A stretch of DNA of 64,000 bases from Streptomyces sp. NBC_00442 (GTDB lineage: Bacteria; Actinomycetota; Actinomycetes; Streptomycetales; Streptomycetaceae), in contig NZ_CP107918.1 of the NCBI RefSeq assembly GCF_036014195.1, positions 7,502,001 through 7,566,000 of the forward strand, read 5' to 3'. Numbering within the stretch: the stretch's first letter is position 1; each line of letters starts with the position of its first letter. Shown one piece after another: positions 51,455 to 61,028 of this stretch. Both the position numbers and the translations under genes were made by a program. The notes below the pieces were generated by a model. It searched no databases. It was not told the origin of the DNA and saw nothing but the letters and a program-made list of their open reading frames with translations.

Positions 51455-51685
51455 TCATGGCTGGACCCGTACGCGGGCGAGTTCCTTGAGTGCCATCCGG
51501 GCCGCCGGGGTGCCGGCCGGGGTCTGCCAGTAGGGGTGGCCGGCGATGCGTCGGGAGAGATCTTGGAGGCGTCGGCGGTGTGCGGCCGTGCTGACGGCCG
51601 GGTCGGCGGTGGCGAGGTCCCAGTAGGTGGCGTACCAGGCGGTCTGAGCCTCCACGAGGTCGCTGGGGAAGGTGCTCGGGTTCAT
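51455..51685 (-). CDS. Small hypothetical protein
   Basis: The product is 76 aa. FPSDLVEAQTAWYATYWDLATA and RRRLQDLSRRIAGHPYWQTPAG resemble small helical actinobacterial proteins of unknown role that are common in Streptomyces. ATG 51685 with a weak ribosome site. It lies upstream of the methyltransferase remnant, on the same strand. Confidence 0.6.
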   Translation of the reverse strand: MNPSTFPSDLVEAQTAWYATYWDLATADPAVSTAAHRRRLQDLSRRIAGHPYWQTPAGTPAARMALKELARVRVQP

Positions 51686-52212
51686 GGCTCAATTAGATCG
51701 CATGTTCGAATTACGAGGCAAAGCAGGGCTCCCGCACGCGGACGGGATGGTGCGCTACTGCCCTGCGCCATCAATCCTTCATCGTGTGCCATCCACCTTT
51801 AATGGAAGCGAGTTGATGACATCGAACTTTGATCAGGCCGGGTCAGGAGCTCGGCAAGTGGCGCCGGGGTGGGGGCGGAGGTGGCCGGGGAGTAGCTCGG
51901 GGCCTGCTCTCCCGGTGGTGCATGTGTGTGGGGATGGGGTGTGTGGGCGGTAGTCAGCCGTGTGGCTCCACGGGACGCCGCGCCTGGGGCTTGCCCCGTT
52001 GGTCCGGCGTCTTTGTCAACTCACTCTTTCGGGTGAGGGGAAGGGGATGGCCAGGTGGGCCTTCCGATCGGCTGGATAGGACCTCTCCGTGTGATCACGG
52101 TTTTCGTAGCGTGGCGGTGCCGGGCAGGACCGGATGCGGTCGCCCCCGCCCGAGTCGGGCGGGCCCTCGCCGTCCGGGGTCGCCTGTTCCTACCGATTGC
52201 AGGGATGAGCCC
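51686..52212. other. 527-bp region without a supported gene
   Basis: The part at 51690-51840 is lower in GC than its surroundings (for example TTCATCG and AATGGAAG), which may mark foreign or non-coding DNA between two decayed genes. No family sequence, ribosome site or repeat is seen. Confidence 0.5.
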
Positions 52213-53634
52213 ATGTCCGACAGCACCACCTCCGGCGTCGAGGACGACCAGAATCTGTGGCGGTCCGTGTGCAACGATGCCTCCTGGGAGGCGGACGTAC
52301 CGTTCGCCGACCACCTGAGCGTCGCGGCCCCTGCCTCGCGGAGGTGAACGGCACCCTGGTGTGCGTCCACCGCGGCGCCCGCCAGGACGAGAGACGTACC
52401 TGCCGCTGCACTGGACCTCCCTCAACCCTGCGCAGGCCGACAAGCTCGCCCAGGAGAAGCAGGCCGAACTGACCGCCGCCAGGAAGAGCACGGCGTCGGC
52501 GCAGGACAAGGCCGCGCTGCTCAAGGAGGCCGGCGAGGCGCTGGACGCGGTCCGCAGGTGGACGCCCCCGTCTCGTTCAACGGTGAGCTGCACCTGCTCT
52601 ACAGCGACGTGGCCAACCACCACATCGAGCACCTGGTCAAGGCCCCCTACGAGTACGACGGCAGCCTGCAGAGGCAGGTGGCCCCGCTGGCACGGCAGAA
52701 GCCCAAGCTCTTCTCGTCGGTGCTGCAGGCGATGGACGCGGTGCAGGGCTGGGGCAACCGGTCCTACGCCGGCGGCCTCTCGGTCACCGTCCACGACGGC
52801 GCCCTGCGCGTCCTGGTCCGCCCCATCAGCGAGAGCGCCATCGAGGGAGAAGGCGGCCCCCTCTGGCACCCCGTCTACGACGGCAGCACCTGGACCGACC
52901 CCGTCGCCCTGGCCGAGGCTTCCCGGCGCAGCTCCGCGCTGCCCTCCTACGACGGCAAACTCCACGCCGTCTACCCCCACTCCACCCGCGACGAGGTCCT
53001 CCGCACCACCCTGGGCCCGGACGGCTGGAGCCGGCCGCGGGTCATCGAAGGCCACGCGAGCAGGAACACGCCGGCCCTGCTCCCCTTCCGTGACGGGCAA
53101 GGCGAGAGCGAGCGGCTGCTCCTGGTCCACCGGGGCGTCGACCGGTACGTGGCTCCCGAGCTCCACCCGGCCAACCCGCCCGAGGTCCGCACGGTCTTCG
53201 ACGAGACCTCCAGCCCCCTCGTGACCGACCACTCCCTCGACGCCTGGAGCAGGGCCCAGCACAAGGTCATGGCGCGGGCCGTCGAGTTCACCGACGGCAG
53301 CCGCGGCCTTATCGGCGCCTTCGTCGGCAGGTTCACCTGCTACTCCCGATCCGGGGGTTACTACTCGGACGCCAGCAGCATCGACGCGACCCTCATCCTC
53401 ACGTACCCGAGCAAGGCGACCACGTTCACGCCGATCAGCGTGGAGATCGTCAGGGGGTTCGGCAGCGCGGTGGTGTCCTGGCACCACCTGGAACCCGGCG
53501 AATACCAGGTCTCGCTCGTCGACCACGCTGAAAAGACCGAGGGCTACTGGTACACGGCCGAGAGCGCCGGCAACTCCAGCGACATCCCCCTCTCCGTCAC
53601 CAGCACCCCGATCACCGTCCCCGCAGCCACCTAA
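52213..53634 (+). pseudogene. Frameshifted gene for a large beta-propeller-like protein
   Basis: ATG 52213 opens MSDSTTSGVEDDQNLWRSV and the sequence continues through three frame changes: near 52330 (LSVAAP to CLAEVNGTLVC), near 52395 (GARQDE to ETYLPLHWTSL) and near 52562 (ALDAVR to APVSFNGELHLLYSD). Each is explained by one missing base, and together they restore the original frame to the stop at 53634. The last 358 codons are uninterrupted, with repeats such as DGALRVLVRP, YDGKLHAVYPHSTRD and RLLLVHRGVD, like a sialidase-type propeller. Either the gene is decayed or these are sequencing errors. Confidence 0.65.
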
Positions 53635-53817
53635 CCCGCCACCCGACACCAGGCCCGAGAACAGCCGTACGACACCCGGCTCATGCAGATGTCGCCTTGC
53701 CTCGCACCAACCCCCGCCAGTCGGATGGCACAAGATCAAGAAGCGATGGCAGAGGACAGTTGTCGAGCGTGACCGGCCCGGTGTGGATGGCGCGCCTGAT
53801 CGGCCGGGCGGCATCAG

Positions 53818-54498
53818 CTAGCTGAACAGCGGCAACCGATCCGCGTCCACGCCGAGCCGGTGCCGTTCCGGGGCGGTCAGCGGCACCCGCCCGGTGGCGG
53901 CCCGAGCGTAATGCTCGTCGTCCCAGTCCACCGGGACCGTCCGGCCCAGCAGGCCGTCCAGCGTGGCTCGGACGCATGTCAGCCCGGCCGCCGAGGGGTG
54001 CCGGGCGTCCGGCAGTCCGACGATCAGGTCCAGGTGGTGGACGGTGGCCTCGACGGCGAGAGTCGTCAGCAGGTCCCCGACGGTGAGCACATGCCCCTGG
54101 GTGCCGATCCGCAGGCCGATGTCCGCCCGCCCCGCAGCGACGACCAGGGCCGCCGTCGTCTCCAGGTACAGCTCCCGCAACTGCCCGAAGTCGAGGAACA
54201 TGCTCGCGCCCACCCGGGACCAGCGCCGCCCGTGAGCCGCCCCCACCGCATCCGGCTGCCAGTCCCGCCAGTACGTGACCGCGTCCCGGTCGGCCGGTCC
54301 CTCCGCCGGGCTGTGCAGCGCCACGAGCCCGCGCTGGGCGTCCGCCAGGCAATGGAACACCAGATCCCGCACCGCCCAGCCCGTGCACCCGCTCGGTGTC
54401 CACGACTGCGCGTCGTCAACTCTCCGCACGACATCGCCGAACGCGCCGTAGGCCTCGCCCACGGCCTCCACCGCGCCGTTCTCCACGTGACCACCCAC
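53818..54498 (-). CDS. Maleylpyruvate isomerase N-terminal (mycothiol-dependent DinB-like) protein
   Basis: The product is 226 aa. Typical signatures are WTPSGCTGWAVRDLVFHCLAD (metal His and the GWxVxDLxxH motif), TVGDLLTTLAVEATVHHLDL and a GLPDARHP turn. Family members are metal-dependent enzymes or chaperones that use mycothiol. GTG 54498 is preferred because GGAGGAGG lies 6 bases upstream. Confidence 0.8.
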   Translation of the reverse strand: MGGHVENGAVEAVGEAYGAFGDVVRRVDDAQSWTPSGCTGWAVRDLVFHCLADAQRGLVALHSPAEGPADRDAVTYWRDWQPDAVGAAHGRRWSRVGASMFLDFGQLRELYLETTAALVVAAGRADIGLRIGTQGHVLTVGDLLTTLAVEATVHHLDLIVGLPDARHPSAAGLTCVRATLDGLLGRTVPVDWDDEHYARAATGRVPLTAPERHRLGVDADRLPLFS

Positions 54499-54643
54499 GC
54501 CGAACCTCCTCCGCACCCGAACCCGCCGGGCCGCCAGCCCGTCCCGACCGGCGGGACCCACGGTGTGCCTTCGCACCACGGAGCGCTTACCCCACCGGTC
54601 CCGGGCGACCCGGCGCGAGCCCGCGCCGTCGGCCGGACAGACC

Positions 54644-55015
54644 CTAGCGCGGGCCCGGCTGCGGCAGTCCCCGTGTGATCCGGTCGAAGAGATCTGTCAG
54701 CGGCTCGCTGAGCTCACTGCCGAACTCGGTCAGGCCGTAGGTGACTTGGGGCGGCGTCGTCGGTTCGACGGTGCGCCGGAGCAGGCCGTCGTTGGCCAGG
54801 GCGCGCAGGGTCTGCGCGAGCATCTTCTCGCTGATGCCGCGGATGCTGTCGCGCAGCTCGTAGAACCTGAGGTCGTTCTTGCGGAGGGAGATCAGTACCC
54901 AGATGCCCCACCTGCTGGTCACGTGGTCGACCACGTCACGTGCGGGGCAGTCCGTGTGAAACACGTCATACCGGGGGCCCGTCTCGACCTGCGTGAGCTG
55001 CGCGCCTTCCTTCAT
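54644..55015 (-). CDS. HxlR-family transcriptional regulator
   Basis: The product is 123 aa, winged helix: CPARDVVDHVTSRWGIWVLISL, then FYELRDSIRGISEKMLAQTLRALANDGLLRRT, and YGLTEFGSEL. HxlR proteins respond to redox or quinone/aldehyde stress, often via a Cys; Cys23 is at the usual position. It is divergent from an NAD(P)H-binding oxidoreductase, its likely target, across a 92-bp spacer with a palindrome. Confidence 0.9.
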   Translation of the reverse strand: MKEGAQLTQVETGPRYDVFHTDCPARDVVDHVTSRWGIWVLISLRKNDLRFYELRDSIRGISEKMLAQTLRALANDGLLRRTVEPTTPPQVTYGLTEFGSELSEPLTDLFDRITRGLPQPGPR

Positions 55016-55041
55016 GTCGGGAGCTTACCTCTGGGTATGTC

Positions 55042-55056
55042 CTTACGAAAAGTAAG
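55042..55056. promoter_or_regulatory. CTTAC-GAAAA-GTAAG palindrome between hxlR-like and oxidoreductase genes
   Basis: The perfect 5+5 bp palindrome lies 27 bp from the HxlR start and 52 bp from the oxidoreductase start, a typical place for an HxlR operator. Confidence 0.6.
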
Positions 55057-55107
55057 TCCTGCTCCTAGCGTCAACGCCCTTACTGCACAACGAATATGGA
55101 GCGGAAC

Positions 55108-55947
55108 ATGATCGTGGTGACCGGGGCTACGGGGAATATCGGCCGGCCTTTGACGCAGGCCCTGGCCGACGCGGGCGAGCAGGTGACGGCGGTGTCGCGG
55201 CGCGCCGCGGCGGTTCCGCAAGGAGTCCGGCATCTGACCGCCGACCTGGCCCGGCCGGCGAGTCTGGCGCCCGCCCTGGACGGGGCGAAGGCGTTGTTCC
55301 TCCTGCTCTCCGGTGATCTGCACGCCCCCGATGCCAGGCCCGGCGACATCGTCGGCCTCGCGGCGGCCCACGGGGTCCGCCGGGTCGTCCTGCTGTCCTC
55401 GCAGGGCGTGGCCACCAGGCCGCTCGGGGCGACGCGGATCGCGATGCGCGCACTGGAGGACACCTTGAAGGAGTCGGGTCTCGAGTGGACGATCCTGCGG
55501 CCGGGTGGCTTCGCCTCCAACGCCTTCGCATGGGCCGAGTCCGTCCGCACGCAGCGGACGGTTGCCGCCCCCTTCGGCGACGTCGGGGTTCCGGTCGTCG
55601 ATCCGGCCGACATCGCCGACGTTGCGGCAGCCTGCCTGCTGGGCGACCGGCACACCGGCGGGACCTACGAGCTCACCGGGCCGCAGGTGGTGACGCCGCG
55701 TCAGCAGTCGGAGACGATCGCCGCCGCACTCGGTGTGCCGGTGCGTTTCCACGAGCTCACCCGCGATGAGGCCAAGGCCGCGATGACGCAGTTCGTTCCG
55801 GCGGAACTCGCCGACGACACCCTGGACATCATCTCCGCCCCCAAGCCGACCGAACTGCGGATCAGTCCGGATGCCGAGCGCGTTCTCGGCCGCCCCCCGC
55901 ACTCCTTCGGCGACTGGGTGGCCCGCAACGTCGCCGCCTTCCGCTGA
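55108..55947 (+). CDS. NmrA-like NAD(P)H-binding oxidoreductase
   Basis: The product is 279 aa. The Rossmann motif VTGATGNIGRPLTQAL opens the protein; VVLLSSQGVA, WTILRPGGFASNAF and YELTGPQVVTPRQQSETIA are NmrA/SDR5-like. There is no YxxxK catalytic pair, so it may be a quinone reductase or redox sensor. The ATG at 55108 follows GGAG; another ATG lies 12 bases before. It is divergent from the HxlR regulator, which suggests control by electrophile stress. Confidence 0.85.
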   Translation: MIVVTGATGNIGRPLTQALADAGEQVTAVSRRAAAVPQGVRHLTADLARPASLAPALDGAKALFLLLSGDLHAPDARPGDIVGLAAAHGVRRVVLLSSQGVATRPLGATRIAMRALEDTLKESGLEWTILRPGGFASNAFAWAESVRTQRTVAAPFGDVGVPVVDPADIADVAAACLLGDRHTGGTYELTGPQVVTPRQQSETIAAALGVPVRFHELTRDEAKAAMTQFVPAELADDTLDIISAPKPTELRISPDAERVLGRPPHSFGDWVARNVAAFR

Positions 55948-56059
55948 ACACCACCTGTACCGAGTGCACTTACGTTCCCCTGCCGCCTGCGATGACGATC
56001 GCGGGCGGCGGCCGCCTTTCCGGCGAGGGCGCCGGCACCCGCGCCGTTCGTGGCACCGG

Positions 56060-57955
56060 TCAGTCCTGCTCGGCCTCGACGCGCTCGCGGCGCGTGGCGA
56101 GGGCGTGCTCCGCGATGGCGTCGGCGTGGCGGATGAACTTGTTCCACGGGCCGGGCGTGCCGTTTCCGACCTGGGTGCCCCACCGCGTGTGTTCCGTGGG
56201 GATTCCGATGACGTAGAGCCCGGTGTCGGGCGCCCCGTCCTGGTTGAGCGGATGGAAGGGGACGTCCGTGATCGCGACACCGCCGGAACGGAAGGCGTCC
56301 GAGCCGCGGGTGTTGACGAATTCCGTCCAGATCCCGCGTTCGAGCAGCCGCCGGGTGAGGGGCGAGGTGTCGGCGGCCACGTTCGGGATCGGGATGCGCG
56401 CGTCGATCACGATGTCGACTTCGGTGCGCGAGTTCCCGACCTGGGGGGATTCCACGACGAAACGCCCGCTCGCGGGGTCCGCGGTCAACCTGGTCTTTGG
56501 GCCGGCCACGCGGAGCACCCCGCTTTCCACGAGCGCCAGCATGGCCCGTGCCCGGTGCAGGGGAGGACCTGCCGCCAGGAACACCGTCGCGGGGGAGAAC
56601 CAACGGACCAGGTCGTGTTCGTGCGAGGCCGCCCGCAGGCCGCCGTAGTCCACCAGGGACCGGATCACCGAGCGCGCGTCGCGGATGACCTGGACGGCCG
56701 CCTTGAAGGGGTCCGCGTAGTTCCCCCGCACCGTACGGTCCACATCCGTCCGCAACTCCCGCACCAGCGCTCTCCGGAAGGCGTCCGGGTCGGGGAAGTG
56801 GCGGTCCGCGAAGGGGCGTCGTGACTCCTCGAAGTCGAAGTGCCCGTGTGCGCCGATGCCGTGCCGTCCCGCGAGGCCGCAGACATCGGGATGACCGTGC
56901 TCGGCGGCGGCGGAGACCTCCCGCAGGAACTCCGTCTCCGCCGACGGCCCGCGGCGCAGGCGGAGCACCGTGGCGTGGTGGGCCAGATCCATCTCGGCCA
57001 CCAGCAGGGGGAAGACGTCGCGGCGGAAGTCGAGGCACCCCCGGTCCGCCCCTGCCAGCACCCGCTCCTCGGTGAACAGCAGCGGTTTGCGGATCGCATC
57101 GGCCGGCCGCTGGTCGAAGCCGCGCGACAGCACCGGCATCCCGCTGCGGGATCCGGCCACCAGCACCGGCTCCGCCCCGCTGGGCCGATAGGCCACCGCT
57201 CCGTCACCGGCTTCGATGAACCGTCCGCCGCGGCCCGCCGTCAGCGCGACCACGACATCGTAGAAGGACAGGCCGAGCCCGATGATCCCCACCGCCGCGG
57301 TGTCGGGAACGCGGTCCAGAGGCATGTCGGCGGCCGCGTCACCCCGCATGTACTGGAGCCGCGGTCGCTCCAGGGCGAAGTCGTGGAGGCGCTGTTCCGC
57401 GTCTCCCAGCTTCGGGAGTGTGTGGCCGGTGGCCAGCACCACCTTGTCGACGGCCAGCCTGCCGCCCTTCGCCAGTGTGAGGACGTACTCCGTGGGGCGG
57501 GGTTCCAAGTCCTCGACGAAGTCCTGGAGTTGGTGGAGGCGGACGCCTGGCGGGAGTGATCGCACCACGGCGTCCAGCAGGTATTGCAAGTAGTGGCCGT
57601 ACCGGGCGCGCGGCGCGTAGCCGTCGGGCTTCGCCGACGCCGGGTCGACGCCGGCCCACCACTGCGCGAAGGACGGGCCGGCGCCGGGTCGCACGGGGCC
57701 CCCGTCCGAGGGGCCCGAGAACATCGTGATCTCCTGTGCCGCGGTGTTCATCAGGAACCAGTCCGGCTGATCGGACCGCCAGACGCGGCCGCCCGCGAGC
57801 GTGTGGGCATCGATGAGGAAGATCTCCACCGGGGCGCCGGGCGGGCAGTCGATCAGCCGGGCAGCGAGGCGCTCCAGGACGCCCATCCCGCGAGGTCCGC
57901 TCCCCACCACGGCGACGCGGTGCGCCGACACTTCGGAATCTGCCGCCATGTCCAT
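56060..57955 (-). CDS. FAD/NAD(P)-binding protein (NAD_binding_9-like)
   Basis: The product is 631 aa. The FAD-binding motif VAVVGSGPRGMGVLERL starts at residue 14; WFLMNTAAQEITMFSG, VVLATGHTLPKLGD and VGIIGLGLSFYDVVVALT (second dinucleotide fold) are typical of this flavoprotein family, often found in siderophore and peptide pathways. The last part (RWGTQVGNGTPGPWNKFIRHAD) is conserved among such proteins. It is the last gene of the operon, 27 bp after the adenylation gene, and may oxidise the tethered amino acid. GGAAG lies 10 bases before ATG 57955. Confidence 0.8.
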   Translation of the reverse strand: MDMAADSEVSAHRVAVVGSGPRGMGVLERLAARLIDCPPGAPVEIFLIDAHTLAGGRVWRSDQPDWFLMNTAAQEITMFSGPSDGGPVRPGAGPSFAQWWAGVDPASAKPDGYAPRARYGHYLQYLLDAVVRSLPPGVRLHQLQDFVEDLEPRPTEYVLTLAKGGRLAVDKVVLATGHTLPKLGDAEQRLHDFALERPRLQYMRGDAAADMPLDRVPDTAAVGIIGLGLSFYDVVVALTAGRGGRFIEAGDGAVAYRPSGAEPVLVAGSRSGMPVLSRGFDQRPADAIRKPLLFTEERVLAGADRGCLDFRRDVFPLLVAEMDLAHHATVLRLRRGPSAETEFLREVSAAAEHGHPDVCGLAGRHGIGAHGHFDFEESRRPFADRHFPDPDAFRRALVRELRTDVDRTVRGNYADPFKAAVQVIRDARSVIRSLVDYGGLRAASHEHDLVRWFSPATVFLAAGPPLHRARAMLALVESGVLRVAGPKTRLTADPASGRFVVESPQVGNSRTEVDIVIDARIPIPNVAADTSPLTRRLLERGIWTEFVNTRGSDAFRSGGVAITDVPFHPLNQDGAPDTGLYVIGIPTEHTRWGTQVGNGTPGPWNKFIRHADAIAEHALATRRERVEAEQD

Positions 57956-57982
57956 CCGATCTCGCTTCCGAGGGCCCTGCCG

Positions 57983-59524
57983 TCAGGCCGGCTCATCCAT
58001 GGGTCGTGGTGGGTGGTGGTGGGTCACGTCGGCCGTGGCATCGACGCGCGGCCGTGCGGGCCGTCCGGCCTCGCCGAGCAGGTGCCCGCAGGCCGCGCGG
58101 TCGAGCTTGCCGTTCTCGCTGATCGGGAGTGCGTCGACGAAGGTGATGACGCTCGGAATCATGTAGAGGGGCACGTGGTCGAGGAGATGGGTGCGCAGCT
58201 CGGCCGAGGTCACCTCCTGCCCGTCGGTGACCACGAGCGCGGCCAGCCGGGGCGTGCCGCTCGGGCCGGTGGCGTCCAGCAGGGCCGCGCAGTCGCGCAC
58301 CGTGCGGTGCTCGCGCAGCGCGGCCTCGATCTCTCCCGCTTCGATCCGGTGCCCGTTCACCTTCACCTGGGCGTCCGCGCGGCCGACGTAGAACAGCTCC
58401 GCACCTTCGGCGCGGGCCAGGTCGCCGGTGCGGAAGAAGCGTGCGCGTCGCCCGCCGGTGTCCAGCTCGACGAACCGGCGCCGGTTCTCCTCGGCGTTGG
58501 CCACATAGCCCAGGGCCACCCCGGCCCCCGAGATCGCGATCTCCCCGACCCCGCCGGTAGCCACCGCGTCTCCCGCCTCGTCGACGAGACGGACGTCCAG
58601 GGTGCCCAGGGGCCGGCCGATGGGGGTGTGCACGGAGTGCCCGGACAGATCGCCGACGGTCAGCGGCTTGAACGTGGTGTGCACGGTGGCCTCGGTGATG
58701 CCGTACATGTTGACGAGCGGCACGTGCGGCTGATGTTCCATCCACCGCAGACACTGCCGGCGGTCGATCGCCTCACCGCCCAACACGACCTGGCGCAAGG
58801 GGAGGTGAGGCCATCCACGTGAGGCGCAGGCGTCCATGAAACGATGGAACAGCGAAGGCACCAGGTTGAGTACGCTCACCCGCTCGGACAGCACCAGGTC
58901 GCACAGTCCGGCCGGGCTCCTGGCCTCCCGGCTGCCCACCATGACAGCGCAGCCGCCGGTGTACAGCGGCGCCCAGAGCTCCCAGACGGAGAAGTCGAAG
59001 CACAGCGAGTGGAACACGGTCCACACGTCCGAGGCCTCGAACCGGAAGGGCGGGGTGGCGGACCGCAGCAGCGACAGTACGTTGTCGTGGCTCACCGCGA
59101 CGCCCTTGGGGCGGCCGGTGGACCCGGAGGTGTACAGGACATAGGCGGTCGACGGGTCGAGGCCGGGCCCCGCACCGTTCGAGAGCGCGGTCACCTGCCC
59201 GGTGCCGGGGTCGACGATCGCGGCCGCGCCCACGTCCGCGAGGACGAACTCCCGCCGTGCCGCGGGCCATGCGGCGTCGACCGGTACGTACGCACAGCCC
59301 GCCTCGAGCACGGCCAGGATCGTCAGTACGGAGTCGATGTCACGCGTGACACCCACCGCGACGGGCGTAGCCGGTGGATACCCGTGAGCGGACAGCTTCG
59401 CGGCGCGGTCCACGACTTCGGCGAGCAGTTGACGGCTGGTCAGCGACCGTCCCGGCCGGCGGAGCGCGACGCTGTCGGGGTGGGCGCGGGCCCGCGCGCG
59501 CAGAAGGTCGGGAAGGCGGTCCAT
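57983..59524 (-). CDS. Stand-alone NRPS adenylation domain, threonine-like specificity code
   Basis: The product is 513 aa. Core motifs are A3 LYTSGSTGRPKGV (130-142), A4 FDFSVWELW (176-184), A5 NMYGITE (272-278), A7 FFRTGDLA and A10 NGKLDR. By alignment with GrsA the specificity residues read Asp177, Phe178, Trp181, Asn220, Val247, Gly249, Met273, Val281, His282 and the invariant Lys, that is DFWNVGMVHK, near the threonine code. It would activate Thr or a similar amino acid and load the carrier protein next to it. Its ATG overlaps the carrier stop. Confidence 0.9.
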   Translation of the reverse strand: MDRLPDLLRARARAHPDSVALRRPGRSLTSRQLLAEVVDRAAKLSAHGYPPATPVAVGVTRDIDSVLTILAVLEAGCAYVPVDAAWPAARREFVLADVGAAAIVDPGTGQVTALSNGAGPGLDPSTAYVLYTSGSTGRPKGVAVSHDNVLSLLRSATPPFRFEASDVWTVFHSLCFDFSVWELWAPLYTGGCAVMVGSREARSPAGLCDLVLSERVSVLNLVPSLFHRFMDACASRGWPHLPLRQVVLGGEAIDRRQCLRWMEHQPHVPLVNMYGITEATVHTTFKPLTVGDLSGHSVHTPIGRPLGTLDVRLVDEAGDAVATGGVGEIAISGAGVALGYVANAEENRRRFVELDTGGRRARFFRTGDLARAEGAELFYVGRADAQVKVNGHRIEAGEIEAALREHRTVRDCAALLDATGPSGTPRLAALVVTDGQEVTSAELRTHLLDHVPLYMIPSVITFVDALPISENGKLDRAACGHLLGEAGRPARPRVDATADVTHHHPPRPMDEPA

Positions 59525-59796
59525 CAGGGCTGTCCCGGGCCGGCCCCGGCCTGGCTCCCGCCGCCGCTGCGGGCATGCGCGGTCACGGTCAGCTGACGCG
59601 GGGTGGGCGCGGCGAAGAAGTCGGCGAAGTCGACTTCGAGGCCCAGCCGTTGCTCGACCTGGATCTCGATCTCCACGGCCACCAGGGAGTCGCCCCCCAG
59701 GGTGAAGAAGTCGTCGTCGGGTCCGACGGGGCTGTCGAGGACGGCCCCCCAGATCTCACACATCTTCGGTACGTACTGGTCCGGCTCGCCGCTCAT
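59524..59796 (-). CDS. Free-standing peptidyl carrier protein
   Basis: The product is 90 aa. FFTLGGDSLVAVEIE supplies Ser37 for the phosphopantetheine arm. The sequence around it fits a PCP rather than a fatty-acid ACP. It overlaps both neighbours by four bases (ATGA), which argues for equal expression with the ATP-grasp and adenylation enzymes. Confidence 0.9.
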   Translation of the reverse strand: MSGEPDQYVPKMCEIWGAVLDSPVGPDDDFFTLGGDSLVAVEIEIQVEQRLGLEVDFADFFAAPTPRQLTVTAHARSGGGSQAGAGPGQP

Positions 59797-61028
59797 CCCC
59801 TGATCCCTTCGCTGATGTCGTACGTGTAGGACAGGCTCCGGTCGAGGAAGTCCGTGAGCTCCAGGTAGTCGTGGCTCAGACCGGCCCAGTCCGCGCCCCG
59901 CATCCACACCTGGAGCACCATGCCGGCCGTGCCGACGCGCCAGTCGAGGGGGCTTCCCGCGCGCGCCCACTGCTTCGCGCGGACGACCCCCGGCAGGGAC
60001 ACGAGGTCTCGGGGCGCCGGCGCCCGCAGCACGGTGCGGGCGCGCATCGGCGGCTGCCGCAGCACGACCAGGGCGGAGCCCCGTGCGCTCCAGGGCTCCG
60101 GCAGCGGGGCCCCTGCGGCGAGCCGGACGGCGAGGGAGACCGGGTCGGCGAGCCCGACCAGCAGCATCAGTTCGCTGAGGTAGCCGCCGAGGCGGCCGTT
60201 GACCTCGATGACCTGTGGTCCCCCGGGTGCCAGTTTGATCTCGGTGTGGACGACGCCGAGGGTGATGCCGAGGGCGCGGATCGCACGGCTCGCCAGCGCT
60301 GTGACCTGCTCGGAGGTCGCACGGGAGAGCGGGGCCGGGAAGACGGTGCCGCCCTCGCGGACCGGTGGCGCCAGCGGCAGCCGGCCGCTGATCCCCAGAT
60401 GCGTGATGGTCCCGTCGCGCACGGCACTCTCGACCGAGAGGAAGTCCGCGAGGTGCCTTGCCGGGGGTGCGCCGTCGGGGATGTAGCCCTCGGCGACGTA
60501 CTGCCGCGCCGGGTCGAGCCGGGCGTTCGCCGTGCGGTGACCCGCCGCGCCGTCGAGGATCATGCACTGTTCGCTGCCCGCTCCGTTGCGCGGCTTGAGG
60601 ACCACGGGGTAGGTCCCGGGGCCGAAGGGGCGAAGCTCCGTGCCGGCGCCCGACCACACGAGGGGGACGAAGCCCACGCCGGCCTCGTTCAGGCGCTGTC
60701 GTTGGGCCGCCTTGTCCCGCAGGCAGGCCGCGGTCCGCGGGCTGTGGTTCGGCAGGCCGAGCGCCTCGGCGAGGACGGCGGCGACCTCCAGCATCGCGTC
60801 CGCGAACGTGACGATGCCGTCGACCGGGGTCCCGGCGAGCGACGCGATCACGTTGGCCGGGTCGTCGGCCACGACGACCCGGCCCGCGCCCTCCAGCACG
60901 GCGCGGCCCCGCTCATCGAGCGGACTCGACGTGCCCACGACGAACACAGCGCCGCCGAAGGGGGCGCAGGCGCGTGCCGTCTCGCTCGGCGAGGCCGAGC
61001 CCCCGGGGGCGTACGGAACGATGATCAT
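59793..61028 (-). CDS. ATP-grasp carboxylate-amine ligase
   Basis: The product is 411 aa. It starts with a Rossmann-like preATP-grasp domain (MIIVPYAPGGSASPSETARA), then YPVVLKPRNGAGSEQC (ATP-binding Lys), GVVHTEIKLAPGGPQVIEVNGRLGG (metal-binding Glu and Asn) of the ATP-grasp fold. Related ligases join an amino acid carboxylate to an amine through an acyl phosphate. The ATG at 61028 overlaps the condensation gene stop. The upstream in-frame region is a (GTCTCC)-like repeat and is not counted. Confidence 0.85.
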   Translation of the reverse strand: MIIVPYAPGGSASPSETARACAPFGGAVFVVGTSSPLDERGRAVLEGAGRVVVADDPANVIASLAGTPVDGIVTFADAMLEVAAVLAEALGLPNHSPRTAACLRDKAAQRQRLNEAGVGFVPLVWSGAGTELRPFGPGTYPVVLKPRNGAGSEQCMILDGAAGHRTANARLDPARQYVAEGYIPDGAPPARHLADFLSVESAVRDGTITHLGISGRLPLAPPVREGGTVFPAPLSRATSEQVTALASRAIRALGITLGVVHTEIKLAPGGPQVIEVNGRLGGYLSELMLLVGLADPVSLAVRLAAGAPLPEPWSARGSALVVLRQPPMRARTVLRAPAPRDLVSLPGVVRAKQWARAGSPLDWRVGTAGMVLQVWMRGADWAGLSHDYLELTDFLDRSLSYTYDISEGIRG

